From contig NC_059414.1 in assembly GCF_905220565.1 (NCBI RefSeq), positions 13,142,001 to 13,206,000 of the forward strand: a stretch of DNA of 64,000 nt. Reading direction: 5' to 3'. The position numbers were made by a program, and so were the translations under genes. Every line of letters begins with the position of its first letter. Positions within the stretch are counted from its first letter, which is position 1. Shown here piece after piece: positions 40,849 through 51,829 of the stretch. The notes under the pieces were generated by a model, which was not told the DNA's origin, made no database searches, and saw only the letters and a list, made by a program, of their open reading frames with translations. This stretch comes from Melitaea cinxia (taxonomy: Eukaryota; Arthropoda; Insecta; Lepidoptera; Nymphalidae).

Positions 40849-43785
40849 TTATTTAGTTATTGGTGTAATATCAGACGCATTACTGGAAAATAAAACGGGA
40901 GATTCGATGGAATACTGAGTAAATGATCTATCTAAGACTTTTAATAGATTCTGCAACAGATGACTCTGCTCTATAAACAACGTGCTTAAATGTTTCATCT
41001 CTTGATCAATTTTCTTTAAATTAAATGTCGTTTGGTCAATTTTCTCCTGCATACCTCGAATTTCTATATTAAAGTTCTGTTCGTTTGTTTGATTCTCGTT
41101 CTTAAATTTCGATGCATATTTGTTTTTGTACAACATTTCTTTTACTGATCTACCAGATTTCAATTTATTTATTTGAGCCATTTCGTAAGCGGCCATCATT
41201 ATATCTGTGGGTAGTCTTTTTTCGTTAGGATTCAGGGGTTTTACGCTTAGTATAACTTTTCCCGCTTCCGGTGACACCAGCGCTGTTCTATATACGTATT
41301 TGTGTAAGCATGTTGGCAACCATGCACTGAACATGCCCATTTCAACGAATAATATCAGTTTTGTTTGTCGAACTAATTTCGATAATCCTGCCGTTTTCCG
41401 TAGACCTTGAATATCGTGGACGGCTATACCGACTAGTAGATTCATTAGTATTATTGTTACAAACATAAGGAATAAAATGAAAATAATTTGACATGAAAGT
41501 TCAGATATTAGTGGTGGATCCTCTTGTGTTGGATCGTTGATTAAAATATTTAAATTCAGTTCTCCGACCATCATTGACAACGTGCTAATAAAACCCATTA
41601 ATGGATTTGAAAACATTTCTTCGTTTGGAAATACTACACAGAAACAAATCGTAAAACCGAGTAAGAGGCACATGTAAGCCAGTAAAAGTTTCAGAAATTC
41701 CGTTAAAACTTTCTGATACATAGCTACATAATCACCAAACATAGGTAGTTGACCCATCATCAACATTAAGTTTGTCCAAGCCCCCAGGACTGCGTATCCA
41801 CCGACATGATTCTGCCAACCATATTCTTTCTGAATATTATACAAAGAAAATACTGATAGTAGTACGAACCATTCCATCAAGTTTTCGAAACTCGTAAAAT
41901 ATTGATACAAACTTGAATAACCAGTTATACCGGTTAGCTTCCGGACTATTTCGAATGCTGTAATCGCTATTAACACCCACCTCTCAAATTCAATTGGATT
42001 GTCTTCTAATATATCACCTAGTAATGACTGACGTTGACAGAGTTCATTTAAGACACCGTATTTCATAGAATTTTTCCCGTTGCACGTTTTCACTACGGCT
42101 GTCAACACGTAGATTGATAAGAACGAAACAAACAAGAAGCAAAAGATTAATCTAGCTAAATAGAATTTTCGTATCTTGCGCCATTTCATAAATAAAAATG
42201 CTGAACATAAAGGATGCTGCAAAATATCTTTCTGACCTTCATCGATCAAACTGTTTAAGTATGTTATTTCACGAGGGTAAGAATATTTCAATAACTTACC
42301 AAAGTCGAATTCGATTTGTACCTCTTCGTTACCTTCCGTCGATCGACTTAATGTAATTCCATTATCTAAATTATTTCTTAAAATAGCCATAGATTTTGGT
42401 GTCTTTCTGACTATAACACTTAAGGCAGTATGACCTTTTTTCGATTTGGATGTAACATCTGCTCCTAAAAAGATGAGTGTTTCAACACATTGTGTCAGTC
42501 CATCCATAGCAGCTAAATGTAAAGGAGAATAGCCGTACTCATCTTTTTTATTAACTTGAGCGCCCCAGCTCACAAGAGTATCGATGATATCACAAGCGCG
42601 CTCAGTATTACATATAGCGGCGTGCAAAGGCGTTCTCTTATCATGATCTTCAGCATTAGGATCAGCGTTTCCATCACGCAAAATTATTTCAACACATTCT
42701 AAACTCGAACACCTGGCCGCGAGATGGAGTGCTGTAAAACCTCTATAATTCCTGACGTTGGCTTGGGCACCTTCCGCTAGTAAAAGTTCGACACATTCCG
42801 CAAAACCTCTTGACGCTGCCAAATGTAACGCAGTACACTCCTTATCTCTTTGTTTTGTCAATCCTTTAGCACTCAGTTTAGTCTCCTTTAGTAGATATGT
42901 GAGGCACCTTAGAGCACCAAGTTCCGCCGCTAAGTGTAAAGCATTGAGTCCTCCCGAAGTACTGTAGCCAGGATCAACACCTTTTTCTATAAATAATTCC
43001 ATACATTCTAGAGCATCATTACGCACTGCACAATGAACGAGGTTATCTTCACATCCAGCACGTTGCACTACAGCATGTAGAGATGCACCATGAGCTATTA
43101 AAACTTCAGCAACTTCAAGAGAGTTCCCAAAGGCAGCACAATGAAGAGGAGCAAAATATTTTGGTGCATAATCTATGTCTGCTCCTATCGATAATAAATA
43201 AGCAACAGATCTGCTTGCACCACTAAAGGCAGCTACATGAAGCGCCGTCAGTCCTATTGGCTCACTATAATGTATATCTGCACCTGATTCTATAATAGCC
43301 GGAAGCAATTCATCCCGCGTCAGGAAGGCTGCCCATAACAAAGTCAAATTGACAACAACTTCTGGGGCGGAACAAATATGTTCTTCTATATTGTCAGCTG
43401 TTATCAAACCACATTCGAGGTCATCAAAAAATCTCCCAGCTCCTAAAGTTAACGCCTTTTCACAAAGAGATTTCCTTATCATATCTTCGGTGAGCCTTGC
43501 TTCGGGATCCGGTGCCAAGATATCGAAACTGTGGTACACATTGAAGCCATCTTCAGCCGGGGGTGAAGGTCCAACGAATAAATATTCTTTAGCTTTCCCG
43601 GGCTCTGATGCGGATTCGAGTAAATCGATGCTGCGGACATGTTTGAAGTGACTTTTGAGAGGGTATTCTTCTGGTTCACGAGACCTTGTACTAAAAGTCC
43701 TGGTTATTCGCGATCTGTTTGTAGAGGGTGTGGGAGTTTGTAACGGTGCCGGCCACCCCATCTCGCGGTAACCAAAGTTGTCCAT
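40849..43785 (-). CDS. pyx: TRPA-family cation channel, pyrexia-like
   Basis: A complete one-exon gene of 978 aa. An in-frame TAG 30 nt upstream of the ATG fixes the start. N-terminal cytosolic part: eight or nine ankyrin repeats between residues about 178 and 460 (GLTALHVAA, FAPLHCAA, LNALHLAA, CTALHLAA, FTALHLAA, TPLHAA, SPLHLAA). Membrane segments: S1 about 542-566, S2 600-616, S3 633-650, S4 661-680, S5 692-719, pore helix 726-741 with filter region MMVGE, S6 763-790 running into GIAVHDIQGLRK. A C-terminal coiled coil lies at about 900-960. TRPA channels carry cations across the plasma membrane; pyrexia in flies is a heat-gated channel protecting against high-temperature paralysis. The call of pyrexia rather than painless rests on the N-terminus, length and pre-S1 sequence. 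Gating in this species is inference. Confidence 0.88.
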   Translation of the reverse strand: MDNFGYREMGWPAPLQTPTPSTNRSRITRTFSTRSREPEEYPLKSHFKHVRSIDLLESASEPGKAKEYLFVGPSPPAEDGFNVYHSFDILAPDPEARLTEDMIRKSLCEKALTLGAGRFFDDLECGLITADNIEEHICSAPEVVVNLTLLWAAFLTRDELLPAIIESGADIHYSEPIGLTALHVAAFSGASRSVAYLLSIGADIDYAPKYFAPLHCAAFGNSLEVAEVLIAHGASLHAVVQRAGCEDNLVHCAVRNDALECMELFIEKGVDPGYSTSGGLNALHLAAELGALRCLTYLLKETKLSAKGLTKQRDKECTALHLAASRGFAECVELLLAEGAQANVRNYRGFTALHLAARCSSLECVEIILRDGNADPNAEDHDKRTPLHAAICNTERACDIIDTLVSWGAQVNKKDEYGYSPLHLAAMDGLTQCVETLIFLGADVTSKSKKGHTALSVIVRKTPKSMAILRNNLDNGITLSRSTEGNEEVQIEFDFGKLLKYSYPREITYLNSLIDEGQKDILQHPLCSAFLFMKWRKIRKFYLARLIFCFLFVSFLSIYVLTAVVKTCNGKNSMKYGVLNELCQRQSLLGDILEDNPIEFERWVLIAITAFEIVRKLTGITGYSSLYQYFTSFENLMEWFVLLSVFSLYNIQKEYGWQNHVGGYAVLGAWTNLMLMMGQLPMFGDYVAMYQKVLTEFLKLLLAYMCLLLGFTICFCVVFPNEEMFSNPLMGFISTLSMMVGELNLNILINDPTQEDPPLISELSCQIIFILFLMFVTIILMNLLVGIAVHDIQGLRKTAGLSKLVRQTKLILFVEMGMFSAWLPTCLHKYVYRTALVSPEAGKVILSVKPLNPNEKRLPTDIMMAAYEMAQINKLKSGRSVKEMLYKNKYASKFKNENQTNEQNFNIEIRGMQEKIDQTTFNLKKIDQEMKHLSTLFIEQSHLLQNLLKVLDRSFTQYSIESPVLFSSNASDITPITK

Positions 43786-44410
43786 AGTCGGACGGCGACT
43801 AACTGCGGTAGTCTATCTTATCTCATCTCACGAGACAAGCGAGGCGTTGTTTGTCGTCGTGATTTATTACGCTATTTTTAATGCGTATTAATTATATTAA
43901 GTAAAATTTTAGGATATGTTATAATACTTTCAATGTCAAATAAACAAAGTATAGGTGTGCTGTACGTATTTAGGATACAGTTCATTAATTTATTTCCATT
44001 ACGTATATAAGTTTATTGTTATCAATGAAATAGTCAAATACACAAATTGACGTACTGATAAAATGATTACGATTCTTAAAAAGTATTAATTCTGCGGAGT
44101 AACTGCTTTTGAAATAAACATTGAAATTTTCGACGAAATAATTCATTCAAATGGTTTATTTGCTTTCGTATCCTTCATGAAACGTTTGTTTATATAATTT
44201 GTTTATAAATACATGTTAAGGAAACACAACTCCGTTGTTTATAAAATTACTTAGAAATTTTATATAAATATTTATATTGAATCAACTTCGTATAGACTTT
44301 ACAGACTGTATCAATAATTTTATTTCTATACGCTAACTGCATCAAAAATTTACGGTAGTTGTCATCTTGTTTTTATTTCTATCATCTTTTCAAATAAATT
44401 TATTACAATA
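43786..44410. other. upstream region of the TRPA gene
   Basis: AT-rich; nothing recognisable as an initiator or regulatory site beyond the 5' UTR with the in-frame stop. Confidence 0.4.
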
Positions 44411-44640
44411 CTAGCTGTGTCCGCGACTTCGTCCGCGTAGAATTTAACAAAATAGTTATTGTTCAGTTCGCAGTTATAAAATAAAAAAAGTCTAAAATAA
44501 AAGTAGCCTAAGTTACTCCTTATTACATCAGCTGTCTCGTCAAAATCGTCCCAACCGTTTCAGAGATTAGCCGGAACAAACAGACAGACAGACAGACAAA
44601 AATTATAAAAAAAGTTCTTTTGGTATAAGTACCGTGTATA

Positions 44641-47174
44641 GGGGAAGAGAAGGTAAGACGGACCACTTAAGGAAAAACCGACATAGAAAAAAAAAATAAC
44701 AGCTTTATTCTTACTTTTTTAACGTAACATAATTGAGCATTTATTAATTTTACCTATGATTATGGAACACATGAATCAGATCACAGATTTAAAAGATATT
44801 GGATGATTTCCAAAATCCTCGTTTTGGTTCGTTTTGCCCACATGTTAAGGTAAAATGAACCACACCTGAAGGTAAAATGGACCTATTGATGAAATGAAAC
44901 AAATAGTTCGTATACTTATTAAGAAACACATCTTTCACAAATGAACCTAACATCTTCATCATCATCTTCAACACCGGCACAACTGCAGTGTGCCCATAAA
45001 GAACATGATGGACACTGAACCCAGCCTTCAGTGGACTCAGAAAATAGATGCGAACAATAAAAACATTGGACTTCTTCTTCATCTTCACCAGATGATTTAT
45101 TTTTCTTCCTTTTATATTTCCCTTTTCCTTCACCTTTTCCTTTTTGTACTTTTGCTGGTTTTTTCCCCTTCTTTTCAGAGAATAGATTCTGTTTTGCTTT
45201 CTTTGCTCTTTGTTTTACCTCCTGGGTCTTTTTATTTGCTTCTAATTCTTCTCGATAAGGTGACGATGTTAGTTCAACTGTCTTTCCGCGTTTAATAGTA
45301 GATCTAGTCCGTTTGGAAGTTTTAGGAATAGGCATGATATCCTCTGGACCAATAAAAAAAGACGTAGATGGCTGTGGTTCATTTTTGCTAGCTAAACCTT
45401 CCATCTGAGAAATATTTTGGTCATTCGATGTTGACGATTCTACTTTATCACTATTTATGGATGTTTCAGGTTCAACTTTTTTTTCCTCGTCACTTATTTC
45501 TGACACATTTTTTTGAGTAGAGTCATGATCGTCCGATACTGGTTCAAGTTCAATAGTTAACGTTTCATCTGTTCTAGACATGAAAAGATCAGGGTCGTTG
45601 TGCGTCGACATTGGTTCAGCCATATAAATGTTAGTCGTAGCTGCTGCCAAAAAGTCTGCTTCTGTGAACACATCACGATTTAATGGCCAGATGCCAGTGA
45701 CTCGAAAGGCGTTATAAGCTGTTGACAAAGTTGCAGCTTTTTGGAAAGCCTTGTCGACTAACTCTGCAACTTGAAATTGGGTTATTATTTTTCCTGAATT
45801 CAATCTTAGCCAACTATTTGCAGCTTCTGTATAATAGGTTGAAAAAGGTTTCATAAACCCTACGTCCAAGGGTTGTAGTCGATGGGTGCAGTGTGGCGGA
45901 AATGACAGGATGTGCACACCGTTATCTCTACCTAAATTTATAATATCTATATTTTTAGTGTGACTGGCATGCCCATCAAGTAAGAGTAAGACTGGATTAT
46001 CGACGGACGCTCGTGAAAATTTTATAAACTTTTTGAACCACTCTGTAAAAATTTCTGTTTGAATCCAGCCGCTTTCATGACAAAACGCCCAAGATCCTCG
46101 AGGGGCATTAAGCATCAACTCCGGTTTCATCCTTTTACGGGGAAAAATAAACAAAGAAGGCATGTAAGATCCATCCGCACCAAAGCAGCAAACAACAGTA
46201 ACCAGTTGACCTCGCTCAGCTGAAGTTAATAGCCCCACTTGTTTCTTTCCTTTAGTGCCAATAATCCGAGGCATACTCTTTGGTACAGTAGTCATGCCTG
46301 TTTCATCGACGTTGAAGATTCGGTCGGGTGTGAATTTATACTTAGTGACTAAATCAGTCAGTAAATCAAAAAATTGATTAACCATAACTTGGTTAAAGCC
46401 GGATGCTCGAGCTAGTGAAGTTGGTTCGGGTTTTCGAAAACTTTGATGCTAACTCTTTCTCTTGTGTTACGTTAAAAACCTGTAAATACCGGCCCATCTT
46501 CTTTTCTGTAGCTTTATTTAAGTCTTTTGTAGTTTCATATTTGGTCAGTCTTCTCAATAAAGTAGTCTTTGGAACCTTATAAGTGTTGGCGGCCTTGTTA
46601 ACTCCCAGTTTGCGAGTTGCCACCTTTTCTATGGCATTTTTCATGTCTTCCTCACGCCAAGATTGGCGATCCGACTTTCTCTTGTAATTATTAACCATCT
46701 GTAATAAAAATAAATTTTAAAATTAACGAATTTCGAAACTAAAATCACAAAAAAATACATTAGAAGGCAAAACGGACTACGTAGTCCATTTTGCCCGTTC
46801 CATTTTGCCTTTTCGGTAGGTACGTAAATAATGAATAATTTTGAGGTTAAGTTGTCTGCCAAACTCGCTTATTTTATCTTTGAAATAAAGTGAAATAGTA
46901 AGTACGTACAACAAAAAATACACAAATCTGTATCAGTAACGTAATAAAAGTGAAGGCCGATCAAAATCTGCTGTTTTTACATCAAAATACACAAAAATTT
47001 ACTAACCTTGATACACCCGCGTGCCGCTGCATGAGCACTCCAAGGACACTGACCGAAAATGAGTAAGACGCGACTACTAAGGTGTTACAAGTCAGCAATA
47101 GATGGTGTTCAGCGTTTTAAAGTTAAAAGAGTGGTCCGTTTTACCCACAGGGTCCGTTTTACCTTCCTTTCCCC
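44641..47174 (-). mobile_element. Tigger/pogo-type DNA transposon
   Basis: 2534 bp flanked by TA (44639-44640 and 47175-47176). Terminal inverted repeats of about 24 bp: left GGGGAAGAGAAGGTAAGACG, right (complemented) GGGGAAAGGAAGGTAAAACG. A motif like GGTAAAACGGACC recurs near both ends in either orientation (44652, 44826, 44849, 44871; 46766, 46783, 46798, 47133, 47151), as expected for transposase-binding sites. It encodes a broken transposase. Confidence 0.9.
44919..46698 (-). pseudogene. Tigger/jerky-type transposase with PHD-like finger, internally deleted
   Basis: N-terminal frame (46698-46393) has a Psq-type helix-turn-helix (KLGVNKAANTYKVPKTTLLRRL). The second frame begins, without ATG, near 46440 (PEPTSLARASGF) and runs to 44919. 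It holds the DDE_1 catalytic residues NVDETG, LLLLDGHASH and LDVGF. A long lysine/serine-rich linker follows, then at the C-terminus a Cys/His finger (CFYC, CPSC, HCSC, CERC) of PHD type. The two frames meet by a frame-changing deletion of the CENP-B-type second DNA-binding domain, so the protein is dead as it stands. The rest is uninterrupted for almost 500 codons. Confidence 0.88.
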
Positions 47175-47260
47175 TACATTCATATGCATTAAGTAAAAAG
47201 CGGTTATTTTAATATTACAAACAGACACATCAATTTTATTTATTTGTATAGATAAGTATA

Positions 47261-48102
47261 CAACAAAGCACCTTAACATTATATACACAATATTTATTTA
47301 TAAATAGCAAGTTCATTCAAAATTATATGAAATAAATAAGGATAAATTAAATTAAAAACTAATCATATAATAATTTCCATGAATATACAAGAAAACTGAA
47401 TTCATGTTTTAAGTTCAAACAAAAAAATAATAATCAGACGTTGTTCTTTATATCTGTAAATACACAAAAATGATAAGAGATATTAACAGTGCTTAGTTTC
47501 AATTAGTAAATTCAACTAGATTTGAGAACAACGTGAAATGATAAAATTATATAAGTACTCGTAGTTCTTGTTCACGTGTATTTAAACATTATTATTAAAT
47601 TCATTTGATTCTTAGAATAATTGTAACCTTCGCCACTCAACGATATCATGTGTTCACAATTTTATAACAACTCAGAAGAAGTAAATTGTAAAGTACTTTC
47701 AGACGAAGTCCAATGACGCGTCGTTTTTATTTATTTATTTATTTATTATTACCATACATATAACAAAAGTAACAAACATGTAACAAAAGCACAAATTACA
47801 CATTCACAAAAAACCAAGTAGGTTTACATAGGAACATGTCATTCAACAATCATTCTTGTTCACCTTATCCATAGATATAAAAATGGTGTATATTTCTAAC
47901 CACACACACTTAACCCATGAGTTTACGCAATTTTTGGCGCGAACTTGTGGAGACCTATGTCCAGCAGTGGACTGCAATAGGCTGACATGTGTGTATATTT
48001 CTCTTGATGACGACTATGGTGATCACGACTTTATTTATTTCGTTCATACATTTTTAAAGTTTCCTAATATTTTGTAAGTCCTTATGGCTATTAACAAAAA
48101 AA
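47261..48102. other. mixed AT-rich DNA with tail fragments
   Basis: Includes an ATTT run at 47727-47750 with an adjacent LINE-like 3' UTR, and an RTE tail (GACCTATGTCCAGCAGTGGA) at about 47920-47990. No gene. Confidence 0.5.
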
Positions 48103-48660
48103 AACGAATGTGCTTTAGACCACACGACTGAAGTAAAACTTCCTTAGTTGCCTATACAGTAATATACGAAACGTAACTTTCCCTCTTTCTATCTTCACTA
48201 ACTACTATGCTGTGTGGTTACGGCATTAAAGAATATAGCCACCCCCTCTCTTCCCGCGGATGTCGTAAGAGGCGACTAAGGGATAACACAGTTCCACTAC
48301 TACTTTAGAACTTAAAAAGACGACCAATGGTGGGATAACCATCCAACTGCTGGCTTTGAAATACACAGGCCGAAGATGGGCAGCAGCGTCTTCGGTGCGA
48401 CAAAGCCAGCCCTCCGGTCACCAACCCGCCTGCCCAGCGTGGTGACTATGGGCAAAAACATGAGTTCACGCCATTTTTGGCGTGAACTTGTGAAGGTCTA
48501 TGTCTGCGAAAGGCTGATGTGATGTGATCATCTTCACTAACTTATATCTCTTCTTCTTCTTATCTAAACTTCCGTTTGCCTCACCCAGTCACATTTTTCG
48601 TAACGCTCTCGTTACACACTCACCAGCTTACTCCCGAAGTCAGGCGTGCGTAAAAAAGTT
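48103..48660 (+). repeat. interspersed repeat C, split by SINE-like element A
   Basis: Begins AATGTGCTTTAGACCACACG, is interrupted at 48204-48529, and resumes to CTCCCGAAGTCAGGCGTGCG. The uninterrupted copy at 49990-50180 shows the joined state, TTCATCTAACTTATATCTCC. Confidence 0.8.
48204..48529 (+). mobile_element. SINE-like element A, complete forward copy
   Basis: 326 bp between 13-bp direct repeats ATCTTCACTAACT (48191-48203 and 48530-48542). Starts near ACTATGCTGTGTGGTTACGG, has the body GGATGTCGTAAGAGGCGACT, and ends with a shortened RTE-type tail and GATGT repeats. The insertion is inside repeat C. No internal pol III promoter is obvious to me. Confidence 0.85.
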
Positions 48661-49305
48661 TTAATTAAAAAATATCACGTATAAAATTGTAAAATTACCG
48701 AAAAAAAACTTCGCATGACACTTCACTAAATACGCATCGGGCGCTTTAGCTAGTATAAAATAGTATATATCAAAATTTTAAACATATCTTCTTGGTAAAG
48801 ATATAAGATTTCATTTACAAAAAACTTTACATGTTACCCAACAGTAACATGCTACACATGTTGTATTGGCCATACAGATGTTTGCTATAGTCATCAAAAC
48901 GCACGCAGTATGAAGCCACTTAACTCCCTACACTCCGACACATTGTCAACCCACATACAATGACAGAGTAAATACAAATATTAACAGTTCTACGATCCCT
49001 TTGTAGCTCTTGACACGTTGTTTGTTCTGTCACGTCAAATATACACCAGACTTGTGGTCAGGGCCTTGATCCCTGACGAGACTTTTTTCGCAGTTAATCA
49101 AATCAAGAGGTCAACAAACTAAGCTATAATTATCATGTATAAAATTAGTAAACAAAAATATGCATTTCAACACTTGAATTAGTTAATACGATAAAACATC
49201 TTTTAATGATCTTTTAACAAAAAATGTTGTCATGTAAAAAAAATCGTTTAGTTAGACAATGAAAGAGAAATCATATACATTTTAGATAACATTCTCCTTA
49301 TTTCT
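48661..49305. other. unassigned DNA
   Basis: A LINE-like end (GGGCGCTTTAGCTAGTA) at about 48738-48755; otherwise nothing recognised. Confidence 0.4.
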
Positions 49306-49545
49306 CTGGCGCGAACTTGGGAAGGCCTATGTCCAGCAATGGACTGCAATAGGCTGAACTGACTGACTCCTTATTTTACAAAATATATAAGTACCTATTA
49401 TATTAATTTTATTTTTTATTTATTAAACTTTATTGGAAACACAAAAAAGAAGATACATTTTAGAACGATTACATACAAAAACAAATAATGTATGCAAAGG
49501 CGGCCTTATTGCTTATAGCGATCTCTTTCAGGCAAACTTTAATAT
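49306..49545. repeat. RTE tail fragment and family D LINE end
   Basis: GCGAACTTGGGAAGGCCTAT at about 49311 is the RTE/SINE tail. 49410-49545 shares 'AAACTTTATTGGAAACACAA' and 'AAAGGCGGCCTTATTGCTTA' with 19555-19700. Confidence 0.65.
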
Positions 49546-49689
49546 GTATATTTATTTATTTTTTAGTCTCTACTCGAATTTGAACAGTATGACAGAATTC
49601 AGTCAAACGTAGTAAAAGTCTTATTCCAGCTTACCTCTTCCTGCTTCCACTTACATTACAAAATTATGCAAACATTTAGAGAGTTATAA

Positions 49690-49965
49690 AAAAATAATAA
49701 TAAACAAAATAAAAGTAGCCTTAGTTACTCCTTATTGCATCAGCTATTTGCCAGTGAAAGTCTCGTCAACATCGGTCTAGCCGTTTCAGAGATTAACCGG
49801 AACAAACAGGCAGACAGACAGACAGATAAAAATTGTAAAAAAAAAATATTTTGGCATATGTACCATGTACACATCCATATGTATTTAGTAAAAAGTGGTT
49901 ATTTTAATATTACAAACAGACACTCCAATTTTATTTATTTGTATAGATGTATTATATATTTTGAT
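49690..49965. repeat. RTE-like repeat (family F), uninterrupted copy
   Basis: Matches 44490-44640 joined to 47175-47260. The site corresponding to the Tigger insertion reads GTACCATGTACACATCC, i.e. an empty site. Confidence 0.8.
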
Positions 49966-49989
49966 CTCAAAAGTTAAGCGTGTCATGTC

Positions 49990-50180
49990 GTTTGATGTCA
50001 TTCTCGCGCAAAAAAATGGGTGTGCTTTAGACCACACGACTAGTACCTAAGTAACACTTCTTTAGCTTCATCTAACTTATATCTCCCTCTCAACTTCCGT
50101 TCGCCTCGCCCGATCACACTTTTGATAACGCTCTCGTCAAGCGTTCATCAGCTTACTCCCCAAGTCAAGCGTGTAAAGAT
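49990..50180 (+). repeat. interspersed repeat C, uninterrupted copy
   Basis: From GTGTGCTTTAGACCACACGA to CTCCCCAAGTCAAGCGTGTA. Confidence 0.8.
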
Positions 50181-50609
50181 TTATTTCAAAAACAATCTAC
50201 ATGAACATTGAATATTAAAAAACTAAAATTTTAAGCTTCTATAATTATATCTGCAAAAGTTATAATAATTATAGCGATTACACTTCACCTCATTAATGCA
50301 GTCAATATTATGCACCAATCACAAGGCGTGATGAGAGGCTTTACAACGTACGATATATTCTAGAATAGAACTAAACAAATTTACTGGTTTGATAACGTAT
50401 ATTTGAATTTAGAACGTCTAACGAACGAATCTTAATTAGACATAATTTTAGTACGTAACCATTTTCTTTTTTTTTTTACTTTTTGATAGAATAACTTTTT
50501 GAACGAAAGATTATGAAGTTTATTAAAGCTTTTAATTTATTTTTATCTGAGAATTTTTTTTTTTTCATATATAAGGAACTTTTAAATATATTTTTAACTT
50601 TATGTTTTA
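50181..50609. other. unassigned DNA
   Basis: Nothing recognised. Confidence 0.4.
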
Positions 50610-51092
50610 GGGGAGAACAGGTAGGATTCGTACACTTTTTACTCTTAGCTTTATAATAGAAAATTATTTAGTTATTGCTAAACAATTTAAATGCTACTAT
50701 ATCTATACAAATACGTTTGGAGTGTGTGTTTGTAATATTAAAATAACTGCTTTTTACTAAATTCATATTATGTATAAAGTATGTATACACGGTACATTTA
50801 CCAAAATAACATTTTTTATAATTTTCATCTGTCTGTCTGTTTTCATGTACGGCTGTTTTACGAATGAATGACTTTACAGACGAGTTAATAAATTAAATTA
50901 CGAGGTGTGAAAATAAAAATCGACTCGTTGCACTGAAGCCTGCCAGTACACCGCCGCCGCTATTAGCTGTTAGCGGAGACGCATTAACTGACCTCTTACA
51001 AGCACAAACAAAATTGGTTCGTCATGTAAGCGTAGTATTGCTATGACAACTGTACGAATGCTCCCACTGTACTAATCCTACCTGCTCTCCCC
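50610..51092. mobile_element. short non-autonomous Tigger-like element
   Basis: Flanked by TA (50608-50609, 51093-51094). Inverted ends GGGGAGAACAGGTAGGATTC (left) and, complemented, GGGGAGAGCAGGTAGGATTA (right). The GGGGA..AGGTA pattern resembles the ends of the Tigger element at 44641-47174. A reversed family F fragment sits inside (about 50720-50845). No coding capacity. Confidence 0.8.
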
Positions 51093-51829
51093 TACACAAT
51101 GTATGATGTTTAGGAACAACTAAGATTTTAGAATCACTTATATTCACTTTTTATAATTTACCGATTATCATTATTATATAAGAATATTTAAAAAATAATC
51201 GTATCTTGACACAATCGTATCGTTTGATATCAGTAAAGCTCGCCACTTTCTCCCGAGTGAGCAATGTGAATTAATTAATAAAATAAAACAGTTGGTTCCT
51301 TGCCAGACTGGCCGATCAAACGTTACGGCACGGGTGGGTACCATTTAGTGGCAATGTACTGGAAAAGTACCCGCATTACTCGCCCGATTTACGTTACCGA
51401 ATTAAATTATTAATTTTTGTTGGTAGTGTTAAATACTTTATTAACTATCTATGTTTGTTATGTTCGTTTGTATCTAACGAATGAATAAAGATTTCTTTAT
51501 GAAAGCTAATTTAGTATTTTGTATATTAAATCTGTCCCCTTGTAAGATTTTGTATATTTTGTATATTTTTGCTGTCGTGTTTTCATTATATTTACGAACC
51601 CTATTAAAATTATGTAGTTGATATATGTATGTAAATGTAGGACGACGGTTTTTGATTGCTATTAAAATAGAGATAGAAAATTTTAGTTTATTATTAATTT
51701 GTTAGTTTCATAGCCTTTATCTTAAAATTTACTTTTTTCTTTTGAAATACCATTTTCTTATGAAGGTTTAATCGATTTCTTGTAAGTTTTTCTTGTAAAG
51801 CCTTCTTCGGCAGTCAAGATTACTCTTAC
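51093..51829. other. unassigned DNA
   Basis: No gene. A GC-richer patch at 51290-51400 and a 'TTTTGTATATTTTGTATA' run near 51549 are seen. Confidence 0.4.

Larger units (their letters stand above)
44411..47260. repeat. RTE-like repeat (family F), interrupted by a Tigger element
   Basis: Left part 44411-44640 begins CTAGCTGTGTCCGCGACTTC and includes a GACA run; the right part 47175-47260 continues with 'AGTAAAAAGCGGTTATTTTA'. The same sequence without the insertion is at 49690-49950, and a reversed copy at about 50720-50845. Confidence 0.8.

Noticed and set aside
42758..43651. Plus-strand open frames opposite the TRPA gene (42758-42967, 43349-43651)
   Set aside because: They are antisense shadows of the ankyrin-repeat coding region with no family likeness.
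44990..45295. Plus-strand 101-codon frame and minus-strand 44789-45133
   Set aside because: Shadows of the lysine-rich linker and finger of the Tigger transposase.
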